Below, piece by piece: positions 46,898 to 58,989 of a stretch of 64,000 nt of DNA. The notes beneath the pieces are model-generated. The model saw only the letters and a program-made list of their open reading frames with translations. It was not told where the DNA came from and ran no database searches. The stretch covers positions 1,036,001-1,100,000 of the forward strand of contig JACEVL010000420.1 of the NCBI GenBank assembly GCA_020284085.1, in the 5' to 3' direction. Position 1 is the first letter of the stretch. Every line of letters begins with the position of its first letter. The position numbers were made by a program, and so were the translations under genes. The DNA is from Aporrectodea caliginosa. Taxonomy: Eukaryota; Annelida; Clitellata; Crassiclitellata; Lumbricidae.

Positions 46898-47968
46898 CAT
46901 ACATACATACATACATATACATACATACATACAACACATACATTCATACATACATGCCTACATACAGATAAACAGACAAATGCATGCACACAAATGTAGA
47001 TACACACACACACATTATACGTGCACATGTATACGTACGTATACGCCTACATAATAATTATTATATTAATGGCTCCGAATAATGGGTATCTGAAGCATCT
47101 ATACAGATAGGTATGTGTGACTTCAGGTACAATGGATGTGTTTCATGTCTACTAAAGTTAGCGTTGATGAAGCTCCAGTTTCAACATAAGAACTTGCCGG
47201 TTAAATTCAGTTGGAAATAAGCAGTTAGTGAGTGGGTGGGTAAGGGCGAGCGAGCAAGCGAGAGAAATTACATGGATAGACCAGTGTGATTCTCCTTACA
47301 GAGTTTATTTTAGTTATAGTTACAGTTATAGTTAATGGTTTGTTATTTTAATTATAGTTATAGTTTAGTTAGTATTATTTTTAGTTATAGTTATAGTTAT
47401 AGTTAATGGATTTTTATTTTAGTTAATTTTAGTTACTACTTAGTTACGAATAATTAAGACTATAAGCAAAATTGTGCGTATTAGCACGCTGTTTCACAAT
47501 TTGCTCAGAGCTTTGAAAGCCTTTGAAGCTAAGGTGCATTCAGCTTCATGAATACACGAGTTTCCAAAGTAAATGACAAATTGCATAATAAAATATCGCA
47601 TTTTTTCGTTCTCATTTATGTCGAATCGTCCATATCGCTCTTCCTATTTTTATTTTTTGTATTAACGAAAATAAAGACGAATTTCGTTACTGTTATTTTA
47701 GTTATAGTTATAGTTATCGTTAACGAAATCATTTTATTTTCGTTGACGAACATTTTCGTTATCGTTATCGTTAACGATAATCACACTGGGATAGACTGCG
47801 TTATCTTCCAACTCCATGTAGGTAGGTATGTATAGAGGTAAGTATGTAGGGTAGGTAAATGGGAAAGTATTCCATATGAGCGGATACAAGCGATGTCACA
47901 TGTGTTACTTACGTGACTTTGGCTTTCAGCTCGAGAGCGAAAGTCTTGATTTTGGCGATGAATTCCAT
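46420..47968 (-). CDS. small single-EF-hand protein, complete two-exon gene
   Basis: Exon 1, 47968-47913: ATG with an in-frame TAA four codons upstream (TAAACCGCCACG|ATG), so the start is secure. The donor is AC|GTAAGT, phase 2. Exon 2, 46615-46420: acceptor GCTGCTGCAG, stop TAA. The 83-residue product begins MEFIAKIKTFALELKAKV and contains a canonical EF-hand loop DRNQDGRLSVQE at residues 61-72 (D, N, D, G, L and E at positions 1, 3, 5, 6, 8, 12), flanked by helices RALHFVKRF and FTLFKNKI. A degenerate partner hand may lie at about 26-46 (YITFDQAVQILRREL). It probably binds one Ca2+ and may act as a sensor or dimer; this is inference. There is no signal peptide or membrane segment. The 1.3-kb intron holds an ACAT array and a hAT-like element. 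I know no family name for it. Confidence 0.82.
46785..46960. repeat. (ACAT)n microsatellite
   Basis: About 35 ACAT units with few interruptions, in the EF-hand gene intron. Frames on both strands (IHTYIHTY, MYVCMYVC) are artefacts. Confidence 0.97.
47282..47788. mobile_element. hAT-like element with perfect 8-bp TSD
   Basis: Ends CAGTGTGATT and AATCACACTG, flanked by GGATAGAC at 47274-47281 and 47789-47796. The body is TTTTAGTTATAG-type low complexity then ATCGTTAACGA words, as in 43909-44507 but with different terminal bases. Located in the intron of the EF-hand gene. Confidence 0.88.
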
Positions 47969-48254
47969 CGTGGCGGTTTAGAAGATGCAAAACGAATTGT
48001 CAGGTATATCTCGTGAACCCTTCCACTTTCGTGTCTATCCAATTCCACGTCAGCTGCTTCTTCCAGCAGACAGCGATCACTTCCGGAACCACTGCTGATG
48101 TTATGAAATACCAAATACTGTACAACTGATATTTTAGAATGCATCAGGAAACACGGAGAACTAACTACACACGGGAAGAGTCTACTTTGCAATTTTCAGC
48201 TTGGAGCGAAAGATTGGAGTTAAGAAAGTCGCGAATGAAGAGGTAATGTATTGT

Positions 48255-48320
48255 ATTGTATCTATAAATTAATATAGCGCCTCTCGCAGTGCACATCAAT
48301 CAGAGGTAGTGAAAGGTAAT
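48255..48320 (-). repeat. retroposon tail fragment
   Basis: Minus-strand CTCTGATTGATGTG...GAGAGGCGCTATATTAATTT, the same tail family as 13395 and 62780. Confidence 0.5.
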
Positions 48321-48619
48321 GTAATGAAATAGAGTAGTAGGTTAAGAGCCTCTCAGAGAATTCTAGGAGGTTAGGTGAGGATCAGTAAGAGTCGCCGGGC
48401 CCCTGGGTATTTGCCCCTGCCCCCTCTCGGCGGGCCTGACACTGACCGATGCTGTCGTTGCACTGCTCCTGCTGCTGATGATGATGATGATGCTGGAAGG
48501 AGGGAAGGAGAATATTCGATCGGTCCTTCGGTTGGTTTTATTCTACACAGACCATGTCAACTGCATGGGAAGTCACACTGACCAAATCGATGACCGTATA
48601 TACATCTTGAACAGGAAGT

Positions 48620-48755
48620 TCATCTTTATATATATATATCATCTTTTATTTATATATATAGTTTATATTATATATCATCTTTTATTTTATATATATAATA
48701 TAATATATATATATAGGCCTAATGGGTCAACCTTACACGTAATATATATACACTA

Positions 48756-48811
<56 letters not shown>

Positions 48812-48812
48812 G
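48620..48812. repeat. (TA)n-rich microsatellite
   Basis: TATATA arrays and TATATCATCTTTTATTTAT repeats, ending with about 27 TA units at 48757-48810. Confidence 0.95.
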
Positions 48813-49099
48813 ATATACAAAATGATTACACAAATGCATGTACATATATACACATGAGAATGTATGGTTCTATGCATCCGATCCAGTAATCCCGTCCTTA
48901 ACAAAAAGGAACAGGAAAGCCGGCTTCAGGCGCCATTTTAATCTAGCTAAATACATGACGAAAGTAATTAAACGAAATGTTCCTGCCAGAAAAAGAACCG
49001 GAACAGCGTTTCGATGCGAAGCCCGGTCCCAACCGATCCCTGCAGATCTGGTCTGATCGTAAGAAAACGGTTGCTTTTCAGTTTGGCGAGCAGATGCCA

Positions 49100-49957
49100 T
49101 TACCGGTGCCTTTCATTGGTAAGACGTTACACACTAGGCGTTACTATCGACTTTAAACTGTGCTGGAACAATCATGTCCCGTTGACTACACAGTTATTAC
49201 ATCCGGTCGTCAATTTACCGACCGAGATTGGGCTCTTGCAAGTCGTATACTATAGGCTAAGTCTGAAATTATAGGGCGCGTTCGTTAAACCATTGCAAGA
49301 TCATTACCGATGAGAATGTAAATTTTCGCGGTCTGACGCTGATCCAGCGCCAGATTTGCCTTGCATACATGAATTTCAACACATATTTTTATACGGATCA
49401 GAATGCTGGAAATGCCGCAAATGCGAAAACAAGGTGAGAAAAAATTCTCATAGCAGAAAATGAGTTGGCTGCGCAAAATTGCAGAGATTTCAAGACTATA
49501 TACAGAAACTTAGAAATGATGATATAAGATTAGGTATCTAAAAAACTGCTCTGCTAGACAAAGGCGTTAAGCGAAGAGTCCGATGGTTTAGTCATTGTAG
49601 AGGTATGGAATGCCAACTGACCAAATTAAATTCAAGATTTCCAGTCAAAACAAAGGCGACAACGAACGTTGGGTTCGGATCCAAGACCAACTTCAGGCAT
49701 TCTCGTAATCAAGCTCGGACATTAATTTTTAGCGTTACTTAAAAGCTAAGCGGAGGACAACATGATATTCACGAACGCAAGTCAGGGTTTATGACAGTGG
49801 CTAAATTGCTCGATTCGACTGAAGTGGTGGATCTCCGAATTTTTGCAAATCTTAAACCTTAGCCTATCCGACGAAAATATGACCAATACTCGCTATTCGC
49901 TATTCGGATAAAACACAAAGTGTTTGAAAGAAGAGGCATAATGATGATGAGGATGAT

Positions 49958-50019
<62 letters not shown>

Positions 50020-50020
50020 C

Positions 50021-50098
<78 letters not shown>

Positions 50099-50520
50099 AT
50101 CCGTAACTTATGTTTAGAGACATGCAGTTTTAATTTTTTGAGGGGCTTAATGATTAATATGCTTATAAAGACAGTATAAAGTCGATTATTGAAACATAAA
50201 CACATTTTAGGTGAGAGGGATGTTAGGTGACGGATCTCATATAGGAGTGTTCAGGTTTTCGGATCTCAAATTCGAGGTGCCGGTTCTAGATCCGGCGAGA
50301 TCCGGCTGAATTTAAACACTGTCCAATGATAGGGCCTACCAAGTGGAGGATAAAATTCGTATACCAGAAGAGAAGACCAGAGCGAGATGGAGACCGAGGA
50401 GTTGATACCGTGAGCTGTGTTTAGTATGACAGCAATTGGAGGTGGCCGCCGGAATAGATGGATCTGAGTAAGATTTGAAAAGCTTAAAAGCTATGGCCAA
50501 TAGGGTCTATAGTTTTGAAT
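49100..50520 (+). mobile_element. decayed LINE ORF2 3' region
   Basis: Scattered frames recall non-LTR retrotransposon C-terminal parts: TLGVTIDFKLCWNNHV (49119-49170), SWLRKIAEISRLY (about 49460), KGVKRRVRWFSHCRGMECQ (about 49560-49620) and, after an (ATG)n insertion, PERDGDRGVDTV and a W-rich stretch (50370-50510). Known relatives show W.RKI...SR, RR.RWFGH..RM and RGRP..RW in that order. Heavily mutated with many stops; clade not assigned. Confidence 0.6.
49935..50097. repeat. (ATG)n/(ACG)n microsatellite
   Basis: About 50 ATG triplets preceded by ACG variants, inserted into the LINE remnant. Polyhistidine, polyserine and polymethionine frames are artefacts. Confidence 0.97.
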
Positions 50521-51269
50521 GAAAAGCCTGAACAGTGATGGGTAATGGCCGTAATGCAGCTTCACAATTTCACTCAGAGGTAGGCTACAGTGAATCATAA
50601 TTTGCGTTTCAAGCGGGCTTTCTTCGATCACTGAAGGTCGGTCATTTAAATTAGGCCTACTAGTTTAGGCCTACCAGACAATTCATGTAATTCGATTCGT
50701 ATACAGCAACAAATCTCTTCGACATTGGAAGAAATTAGACAACGCGTGCCACGAACTTACTTACTTTGCGAAACCAACGAAAATATTGATGACGTAAATT
50801 TTATAAAGCCGTCATCTCGCGATTGTTGTTCTGATGACGTCATCTTTGGACCGATTGTTTCGTGTCATGGGAACGATCAGTCGATCGTGCTTCATTTTGA
50901 AAATAGACGCACAGGAGACCAGACATAGATCTAATGACAAACATTTCGAGAAAAAATATCGAAATTCGTCAATCAGGAGAAATAGAAAGATGAAATTTGG
51001 CGAAAGAACTGTACGATTTGGTGACACAAATCGAAAATCGAAAGATCGACACGACATGTAACTGTGAACAGAAGATCATCGAAAAATTTTATCAGAAAAA
51101 ATTAATTCGAAATTCGACGAAAAACTGTGCCTTTTGAAGACACAAATCGACCAATAATTCACAGGACATTATTATTTGATCAGAAACTCGTCGATACTCA
51201 TCCATCACAAAGAAGCGAAAATTCGAAGTTAAAGGTAAGAATTGTTCAACTTGAAGACGTTAATGGGAT

Positions 51270-53000
51270 ACAAGCTCCGTGTTAGAGCTTTTGTAAAGGA
51301 GAACCGAGTGAGGTTATTCCTATAAAACAAGCTCCGTGTTAGAGCTTTTGTAAAGGAGAACCGAGTGAGGTTATTCCTATAAAACAAGCTCCGTGTTTAG
51401 AGCTTTTGTAAAGGAGAACCGAGTGAGGTTATTCCTATAAAACAAGCTCCGTGCTTAGAGCTTTTGTAAAGGAGAACCGAGTGAGGTTATTCCTATAAAA
51501 CAAGCTCCATGTTAAAGGAGACCGAGTGAGGTTATTCCTATAAACAGGAGTTAGAGTTTTGTAAGGAGAACCGAGTGAGGTTTATATAAAACAAGCTATA
51601 GCTTTTGAAAAGGAGAACTGAGTGAGGTTATTCCTTAGAGCTTTTGTAAAGGAGAACCGAGTGAGGTTATAAAGGAGAACCGAGTGAGGTTATTCCTATA
51701 AAACAAGCTCCGTGTTAGAGCTTTTGTAAAGGAGAACCGAGTGAGGTTATTCCTATAAAACAAGCTCCGTGTTAGAGCTTTTGTAAAGGAGAACCGACAA
51801 GCTATAAAACAAGTGTAGAGCTTTTGTAAAGGAGAACCGAGTGAGGTTATTCCTATAAAACAAGCTCCATGTTAGAGCTTTTGTAAAGGAGAACCGAGTG
51901 AGGTTATTCCTATAAAACAAGCTATGTTAGAGCTTTTGTAAAGGAGAACCGAGTGAGGTTATTCCTATAAAAACAAGCTCCGTGTTAGAGCTTTTGTAAA
52001 GGAGAACCGAGTGAGGTTATTCCTATAAAACAAGCTCCGTGTTAGAGCTTTTGTAAAGGAGAACCGAGTGAGGTTATTCCTATAAAACAAGCTCGTGTTA
52101 GAGCTTTTGTAAAGGAGAACCGAGTGAGGTTATTCCTATAAAACAAGCTCCGTGTTAGAGCTTTTGTAAAGGAGAACCGAGTGAGGTTATTCCTATAAAA
52201 CAAGCTCCGTGTTAGAGCTTTTGTAAAGGAGAACCGAGTGAGGTTATTCCTATAAAACAAGCTCGTGTGTTAGAGCTTTTGTAAAGGAGAACCGAGTGAG
52301 GTTATTCCTATAAAACAAGCTCCGTGTTAGAGCTTTTGTAAAGGAGAACCGAGTGAGGTTATTCCTATAAAACAAGCTCTGTAGAGCTTTTGTAAAGGAG
52401 AACTGAGTGAGGTTATTCCTATAAAACAAGCTCCGTGTTAGAGCTTTTGTAAAGGAGAACCGAGTGAGGTTATTCCTATAAAACAAGCTCCGTGTTAGAG
52501 CTTTTGTAAAGGAGAACCGAGTGAGGTTATTCCTATAAAACAAGCTCCATGTTAGAGCTTTTGTAAAGGAGAACCGAGTGAGGTTATTCCTATAAAACAA
52601 GCTCCGTGTTAGAGCTTTTGTAAAGGAGAACCGAGTGAGGTTATTCCTATAAAACAAGCTCTGTGTTAGAGCTTTTGTAAAGGAGAACCGAGTGAGGTTA
52701 TTCCTATAAAACAAGCTCCGTGTTAGAGCTTTTGTAAAGGAGAACCGAGTGAGGTTATTCCTATAAAACAAGCTCCGTGTTAGAGCTTTTGTAAAGGAGA
52801 ACCGAGTGAGGTTATTCCTATAAAACAAGCTCCGTGTTAGAGCTTTTGTAAAGGAGAACCGTGTGAGGTTATTCCTATAAAACAAGCTGTTATGAAAGAG
52901 CTTTGTAAAGGAGAACCGAGTGAGGTTATTCCTATAAAACAAGCTCCGTGTTAGAGCTTTTGTAAAGGAGAACCGAGTGAGGTTATTCCTATAAAACAAC
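51270..53000. repeat. 57-bp minisatellite array, about 30 copies
   Basis: Unit: AGCTCCGTGTTAGAGCTTTT, GTAAAGGAGAACCGAGTGAG, GTTATTCCTATAAAACA. AAGCTC and GAGCTT flank a 7-nt spacer, so each unit can form a short hairpin. Most units are nearly identical; 51510-51680 and 51795-51815 hold shortened, rearranged units. Because 57 = 3 x 19, the minus strand stays open through full units (279 codons, 53089-52250) with a 19-residue period LFYRNNLTRFSFTKALTRS. Coding status is doubtful. Confidence 0.95.
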
Positions 53001-53682
53001 GTGTCCGAGGTTACCGTCACCGATTTCGTTTCAGCAATGAACTGTATATGCATTAGGCCTAGGACTACATGTATACTATTTGCCATCATTTGCTTTTTGT
53101 TTTTCTCCTGTTTCTAATAGCCCAAGCCCAAAGCTAAGAGTCTGTTAACTGTACAATAAATTGCAGGTGTTCATAGGCCTGTGAGTAAACCATAGGAAAA
53201 TTTCGGAACATGTAAACAGTAAGGCTGCACAACTATATCAGTCATCGTAACGTGAGTTTCAAATTCGTCAGTTGCTCTTTGTCTCGAGTTATTGGGCCCG
53301 ACAGAGTTGCTTGTTCGGTAAAGCGACTGTTAGATGAACTGTTCGACTGCTGTTCTTGAAAGATGTTGTCGAATGTTGGCCTGTTTTCTTTTTGAAATGT
53401 AGGCCTATATTTGTTGTACATTATTCTATTACCATAATATATTTTATCACACTCTAGAGAGAGTGTTGTTAGTTCTGAGGGGGACCATACCTGATAGATC
53501 GCTAACCTTTGGCAGGTAAAATCTCTGTTATTCCGAAAATTAAACGATTCTTCTCAGTTATCACAATACTCAGACATGTCCAAAAACTTTCACTGACGAG
53601 ACTCTGTAGGTCTAAAGCACCAAAATCTCGCAGTAAAACAATATCACGTTATTGACGGAAGAGAGCAATATACCATTCATCC

Positions 53683-54707
53683 GTCCGTCCGTCCGTCCGT
53701 CCATCCATCCATTCAATCAAATACATCCATCCTCCATTCCATCCATCCATCCATCCCGACATCCATCCATCCATCCATCCATCCATCCATCCATCCATCC
53801 ATCCATCCATCCATCCATCCATCCATCCATCCATCATCCATCCATCCATCCATCCATCCATCCATCCATCCATCTATATTTGTTATCATTATTCATCCAT
53901 AATATATATCATCTATCCATCCATTATCCATCTATCATCCATCCATCCATCCATCATAGATCCATCTATCCATCCATCCATCCATCCATCTCATCTATCA
54001 TCCATTCATAAATAATTCTATCTCAGTTATCATCAATACATCGATCATGTCCAACATTCAACTTTCAATCATCCAAACATCCATTCGTAATACGTCCATT
54101 CAGTCAATTCAAATATCAATCCATCCATCCGTCCATCCAATATCGTCGCATATTGATCCATCCATCAAATACCATCCATCATCTATCATTCATCCGTCCG
54201 TCGATCGTCACATCTCCATCTATCTGTCCGTCCATCTGTCGTCCATCCATCCATCCATCCATTCCGTCAAATCCATCCATCCATCCATCCATCCGTCATG
54301 TCCATCCGTCCATCAACTATCGTCATCAATTCATCCATCCGATAATCCTCATCCATCCATTCGTTCCACCATTCACCATCAATCCATCTATCCATTCATC
54401 CATCCATCCATCCATCCATCCATCCATCCATCCATCCATCCATCCATCCATCCATCCGTCAATCCATCCGTCCGTCCATCCATCCATCCGTCCATCCAAA
54501 TCCATCCGTCCATCCATCCATAATCTACTGTCGAGTCGTATCATCCGTCCATCTATCTAAATTCGTCCATCCATTCATCATATCCATCATCCATCCATTC
54601 ATCCATTCATCCATCCATCCATCCATCCATCCATTCATCCATATGATCCATCCATCCATCCGTCCATCCATCCATCTATCCATCCATCCACCCATCCATC
54701 TATCCAT

Positions 54708-54743
<36 letters not shown>

Positions 54744-54778
54744 CCATCCATCCGTCCGTCCATCCATCCATCTATCTG
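53683..54778. repeat. (ATCC)n satellite, about 1.1 kb
   Basis: Pure ATCC blocks mixed with GTCC, ATCT and ATTC variants and short unique breaks (53870-54130, 54180-54240). Frames on both strands ([16 protein letters not shown]) are artefacts. Confidence 0.97.
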
Positions 54779-54884
54779 TGCAGACATGCATATATGGCAA
54801 AATGTTTACATGGACGATATTCGTGGTTCTCTCTCTTTTTCTGAATATAAATGCATGCGTATGTATACGCACTCACTCACACAT

Positions 54885-55490
54885 ACATAATATATTTACA
54901 TATATTATATATATTATAAATATATATATGTATATTTACATATATATGTATATATATATATAGTATAGAAACTGCGATGGCAAAGTTTGGGTCATGTTTG
55001 TTCAACATCCAGTTTATTATTAAGACAATAATGGCGTTGTAGACTGCAGCGCAATATCACAGATGCGGACAAATTAAAGCAGAGACAGATACAGAGAGCA
55101 GGAGAGAGACAGAGAGAGATGGTCAGACTGACATCTACACAGATAGCCAGATATTTATGAGGCTCAGTTCAAATGGTCATCGATTAACGATTGCAAGAGC
55201 AATTCTATATCTCCTGTATATACCCAACTTACACGCCTGCACATTGCCATGGGTCTGGTTCAAAGATCTATATATGTATACGTATATATTATCTGTGTAT
55301 GTATCTAGGTGTATAGTACCCAACCATATATATGTATACATATATACACATATATATATATGTTTGTAACATATTATGTTTGCATATATATATACATATA
55401 TATATATACATACGTACGTACATGTAATGTTATATATATATAACCTATATATATAATTATATAGGTAATATAAATATATAACATTACAAG
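54885..55490. repeat. TA-rich simple repeats with a palindrome
   Basis: TATATA and TATACATA arrays; around 55423-55488 AATGTTATATATATATAACC and GGTAATATAAATATATAACATT can pair as a long AT hairpin. Confidence 0.85.
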
Positions 55491-56378
55491 GTCGGATAGT
55501 CCTGTATTATTGGATCTGATTAAGTGCATAACGATTTGGACGTAATGTGTGTGTATGATTGAGACCCTTAGGCCTATAATACTGTATTAGTTTATACAGG
55601 GTTCCATGTGTATGTACGGATACATTCACATGTATATATATACACATTGAATAGCATCCTTATATATGTATTATATTGAACCAAATAGTTTCCGACAGTT
55701 GGACCTTAAAATCGTTCGATCGTTCAATGCGGCCAATGCGGTTCCCTCTTGCAGGAGCATATAATTATATGGAACAAACATAATAAACCTTGTGTATCTT
55801 CCACGTATACTTGTAAATGTATTGATATAAATGCATATGAATATCATGATAGTTTCTATGTAATGTAAACAATGTACACTACACGTTCAAACAAGGATAT
55901 CTTTATGCTGCAAAAGGACATAATTATGTTGTAAGCCTATAAGCCTATGTGATGGACAATTCTCACACAAAAATTATAGATCTACAAATTGGCCTATATA
56001 CATAGGCCTATAATAGATACAATGCAATTCACAATCTATTGGCTAAATGGGCCAATATACACAGTACATATATAATTTATAGCAGACTAAAAATCTAGAA
56101 GCTCATAAGAGGAGACAGCAAAATTGGTGTTGTTCATGAAGGCGTTATTGATGTCATTCGATGTCAGATATAGACAGAAAGATGAACGGTCGAATGGTTT
56201 TCAATTTGTCTGTTTTTATTCACGCCGGTAACAATCATGAAGCTCATGAATCTCCATGAGCTGTCAAAGCCCAATATTTAGAAATTTTTACATCCCGGAC
56301 AGTCATGCTATCCCTCTGAGTCGCAATGAGGCCCAGCTTGCGTCTATTTCATGGTGGCTCGTATACTGTATACAGAAT
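55491..56378. other. no gene seen
   Basis: AT-rich unique sequence with TAGGCCTA-type words; no exon signals that I can support. Confidence 0.4.
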
Positions 56379-56776
56379 AGGGATGAGCCGATTGGCATTT
56401 TTTGCCGATTTCCGATTCCGGTTAGTTGGCCTGCTTTTTTCGCCGAATCCGATTCCGATCCGATTAATGGATAATATTCACTTTTATTTGGTTCTAGGCG
56501 CTGTTTGTTACTAAAAGCCCAACACTTTGATGATGCTTCGACTCACAATTTTATTATTTTACAGGTCTTTCAATATCTAAGATTAAATATTACCGTAGGA
56601 GGTCGCCAAAACAAGTTACTATTTTTGTATTAATGAAAAAATGAATTGTTTTTGGTCAAAAATATTACTTTTTTGTTATTCAGATTTTAAGGCCTCGGAT
56701 CGCTGATTCCGATTAGTACCGATTAGTGCAAAATCCGGCCTGAACCGATTGCCGAACGGATAATCGGCTCATCCCT
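56379..56776. mobile_element. TIR element with AGGGATGAGCCGATT ends
   Basis: Starts AGGGATGAGCCGATT and ends AATCGGCTCATCCCT: 15-bp perfect inverted repeats, with many internal CCGATT and AATCGG words. The flanks TACAGAAT and TCTGTAGAAT are similar but not a clean 8-bp duplication. hAT-like by end style; non-coding. Confidence 0.75.
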
Positions 56777-56936
56777 TCTGTAGAATAGAAACTTTTACAT
56801 GGATATACACGCAATATTCTTTTGGGAATTTTTTTCCTGGAATTCGATATTGTAAACTGATTCAATAGTTTCTTAAAGACCTTTGCAATGCAGTCCGACC
56901 TCATGACATCAATTCTCATTGGTCGATAGATAAAAG

Positions 56937-56938
<2 letters not shown>

Positions 56939-57030
<92 letters not shown>
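56939..57030. repeat. (TA)n microsatellite
   Basis: About 44 TA units with one G interruption. Confidence 0.98.
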
Positions 57031-57032
<2 letters not shown>

Positions 57033-58018
57033 TTTGAAGCGTCCTGGGCTATAATCAGTGCTGTTGCCTAGAGGGCGCGTAATCGCGAGAAGGCAACTGG
57101 ATTTATGGAGCGCTATTCCGCATTCCCGAGTGGGATCATTGGATGCTGCTGCTGCTATGCATGGTTATTGCAGTTGCTGCTGCTGCTGGGGGTCCTTGGA
57201 GACTGATAAGAGATGCAGTGGTTGCATGAGACGTTGAAGAGGAAGAACAAAGACATTTCTCCAGATTACGCAATGTCTCGCTTCAACCCTCGAGATACAG
57301 GGATATGTACGGGTGTGCGTGTGCGCAATGTATATATTTCTGTCTATGAATGTACAAGTGTATATGCAGATGCATGGGCCTGTTGATATGCAAAGCCTTA
57401 GCGATTCATAGGGCCTGGATAAATGCAGGACAATGTCATGTAAGCCTATATATTATTGTCTATGTTGCATAGCATTGGACCGGATACAGTAATTTTGTAC
57501 ATGTAAGTTGTAGACAGTTCACAGGAAATGTAAATCCTATAAAGGCTTTGTGTTTAATTTAAAGTCAAATTTTCTTTGTGTTTAATTTAAAGTCAAACTG
57601 GTAGTGCCAGTCGCAAGCATGGATAAAGGAGAGGGCGACGCTAATGATCTTTGTTATCACACAGAGTCGTTAAACTGAAACAACTACTACTAAAGTCAAA
57701 CTGGGCTTTTGTCTTTGCAGCTGCAATAGGTATACCTAAATGTCTTCAGTTTCAGAGACGAAGCCTCTGACCCCTATTATATCGGGGGTTTGCTTCTAGA
57801 ACCCACTGCCACGGGGGCTTCGCGTGCACCAAGACCTCCATTATCGCCCGGATCCCAGCGATCACGATGAACCGCATTGCCCCAATTTTTAAGAAGAATG
57901 GCCATATCAAAGTGCTACACGTTCCACCCCCACTCCTTTCCAGCTTCTTCTCTTCCCGCCTCTATCCTACCTCCTCTCCCTTAGTTTCTCTGTACGTATT
58001 TGTTCTGACTGTCTAAGT
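57031..58018. other. no gene seen
   Basis: Mixed-composition sequence with a CTG-rich patch (57145-57190) and a short direct repeat of TTTGTGTTTAATTTAAAGTC near 57548 and 57576. No supported exon. Confidence 0.4.
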
Positions 58019-58078
58019 CTGTCTGTCTGTCTGTGTCTGTCTGTCTGTGTCTGTCTGTGTCTGTCTGTCTGTCTCTCT
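58019..58078. repeat. (GTCT)n microsatellite
   Basis: CTGTCTGT array; a similar TGTCTGT and (GT)n array lies at 58457-58575. Confidence 0.95.
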
Positions 58079-58989
58079 CATTCTCTTCCTGCCCTTGCCC
58101 CCATGGATCGATTTCGCGTATCTGGAATCTGTATACATATTGAGATATATCGTCCTCCGCCGATTTCATTGTCTACATAGATATGAATGCTACTGTATTG
58201 GTACGAGTACCAATACATATATATACACGCTTTTATATAATATATGCATTACCCTATATATACATTCATTACATGTATGTAAAAACGTGTATAGTATGTC
58301 TGTATAGGCTGAATGTATATGTGTTCATATGCGGCTGTGTTCTTTGTATATCTCGGTTGAGCTGAGTCTTTGTCGATGTATATATTGTTAACGTCTGTCG
58401 AAATGAATGTTACAGTATAGCGCAATGCCGTCGAACCAGTATATGCCATGCTTATAACGTGTGTCTGTATGTGTGTGTGTGTGTGTGTGTGGTCTGTCTG
58501 TTTGTCTGTATGTTTATGCCTGTCTGTTTTGCTGTGTCTCTCTGTCTGTCCGGTATGTCTGTGTGTGTATCTGTTTGTTTTCGTGGTCGTCTGCGTACTC
58601 TTAAATATCTGTGTATAAAATTACTCTTATATTTGCATAAAAAGAATGTCCCTACAGAGACCAGATTCATCTCTACAGAGAAAGGATGTCACTGGATGAT
58701 ATATGGAAATTGTAGAAAGGAATCAAAGCAGATGCAACCAGTTCACTGAAGTCCGAAATATGTGATGAACGTAATGATGACGACAGTGATGACGATGACG
58801 ATGATAACGACGTGTACGGTTATGTACAGTATAGGCCTATAGATATCTTTAAATGTAACAGTGATAAAGGACAGCCAGTTTGGTTTCAGAGGTCACCATT
58901 CTACGGAAACGGCCCTTCGATCACTATAACTGTCTGACATAATAATATTCTATAGTATACTCTATACTTAGTCTACTATAAATAAGTAT

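Noticed and set aside
46709..47028. Frames of IHTY/MYVC repeats
   Set aside because: Translations of the (ACAT)n array in the EF-hand intron.
50725..51061. Overlapping 67-81-residue ORFs on both strands
   Set aside because: They overlap each other in low-complexity CGAAAATCG-rich sequence and have no recognisable motif.
51270..53000. CRISPR-like regular array
   Set aside because: This is a eukaryotic window and the whole 57-bp unit repeats, with no unique spacers; it is a minisatellite.
53649..54872. Overlapping 70-160-residue frames on both strands
   Set aside because: Pure translations of (ATCC)n as IHPS or MDGW repeats; no splice or start context.
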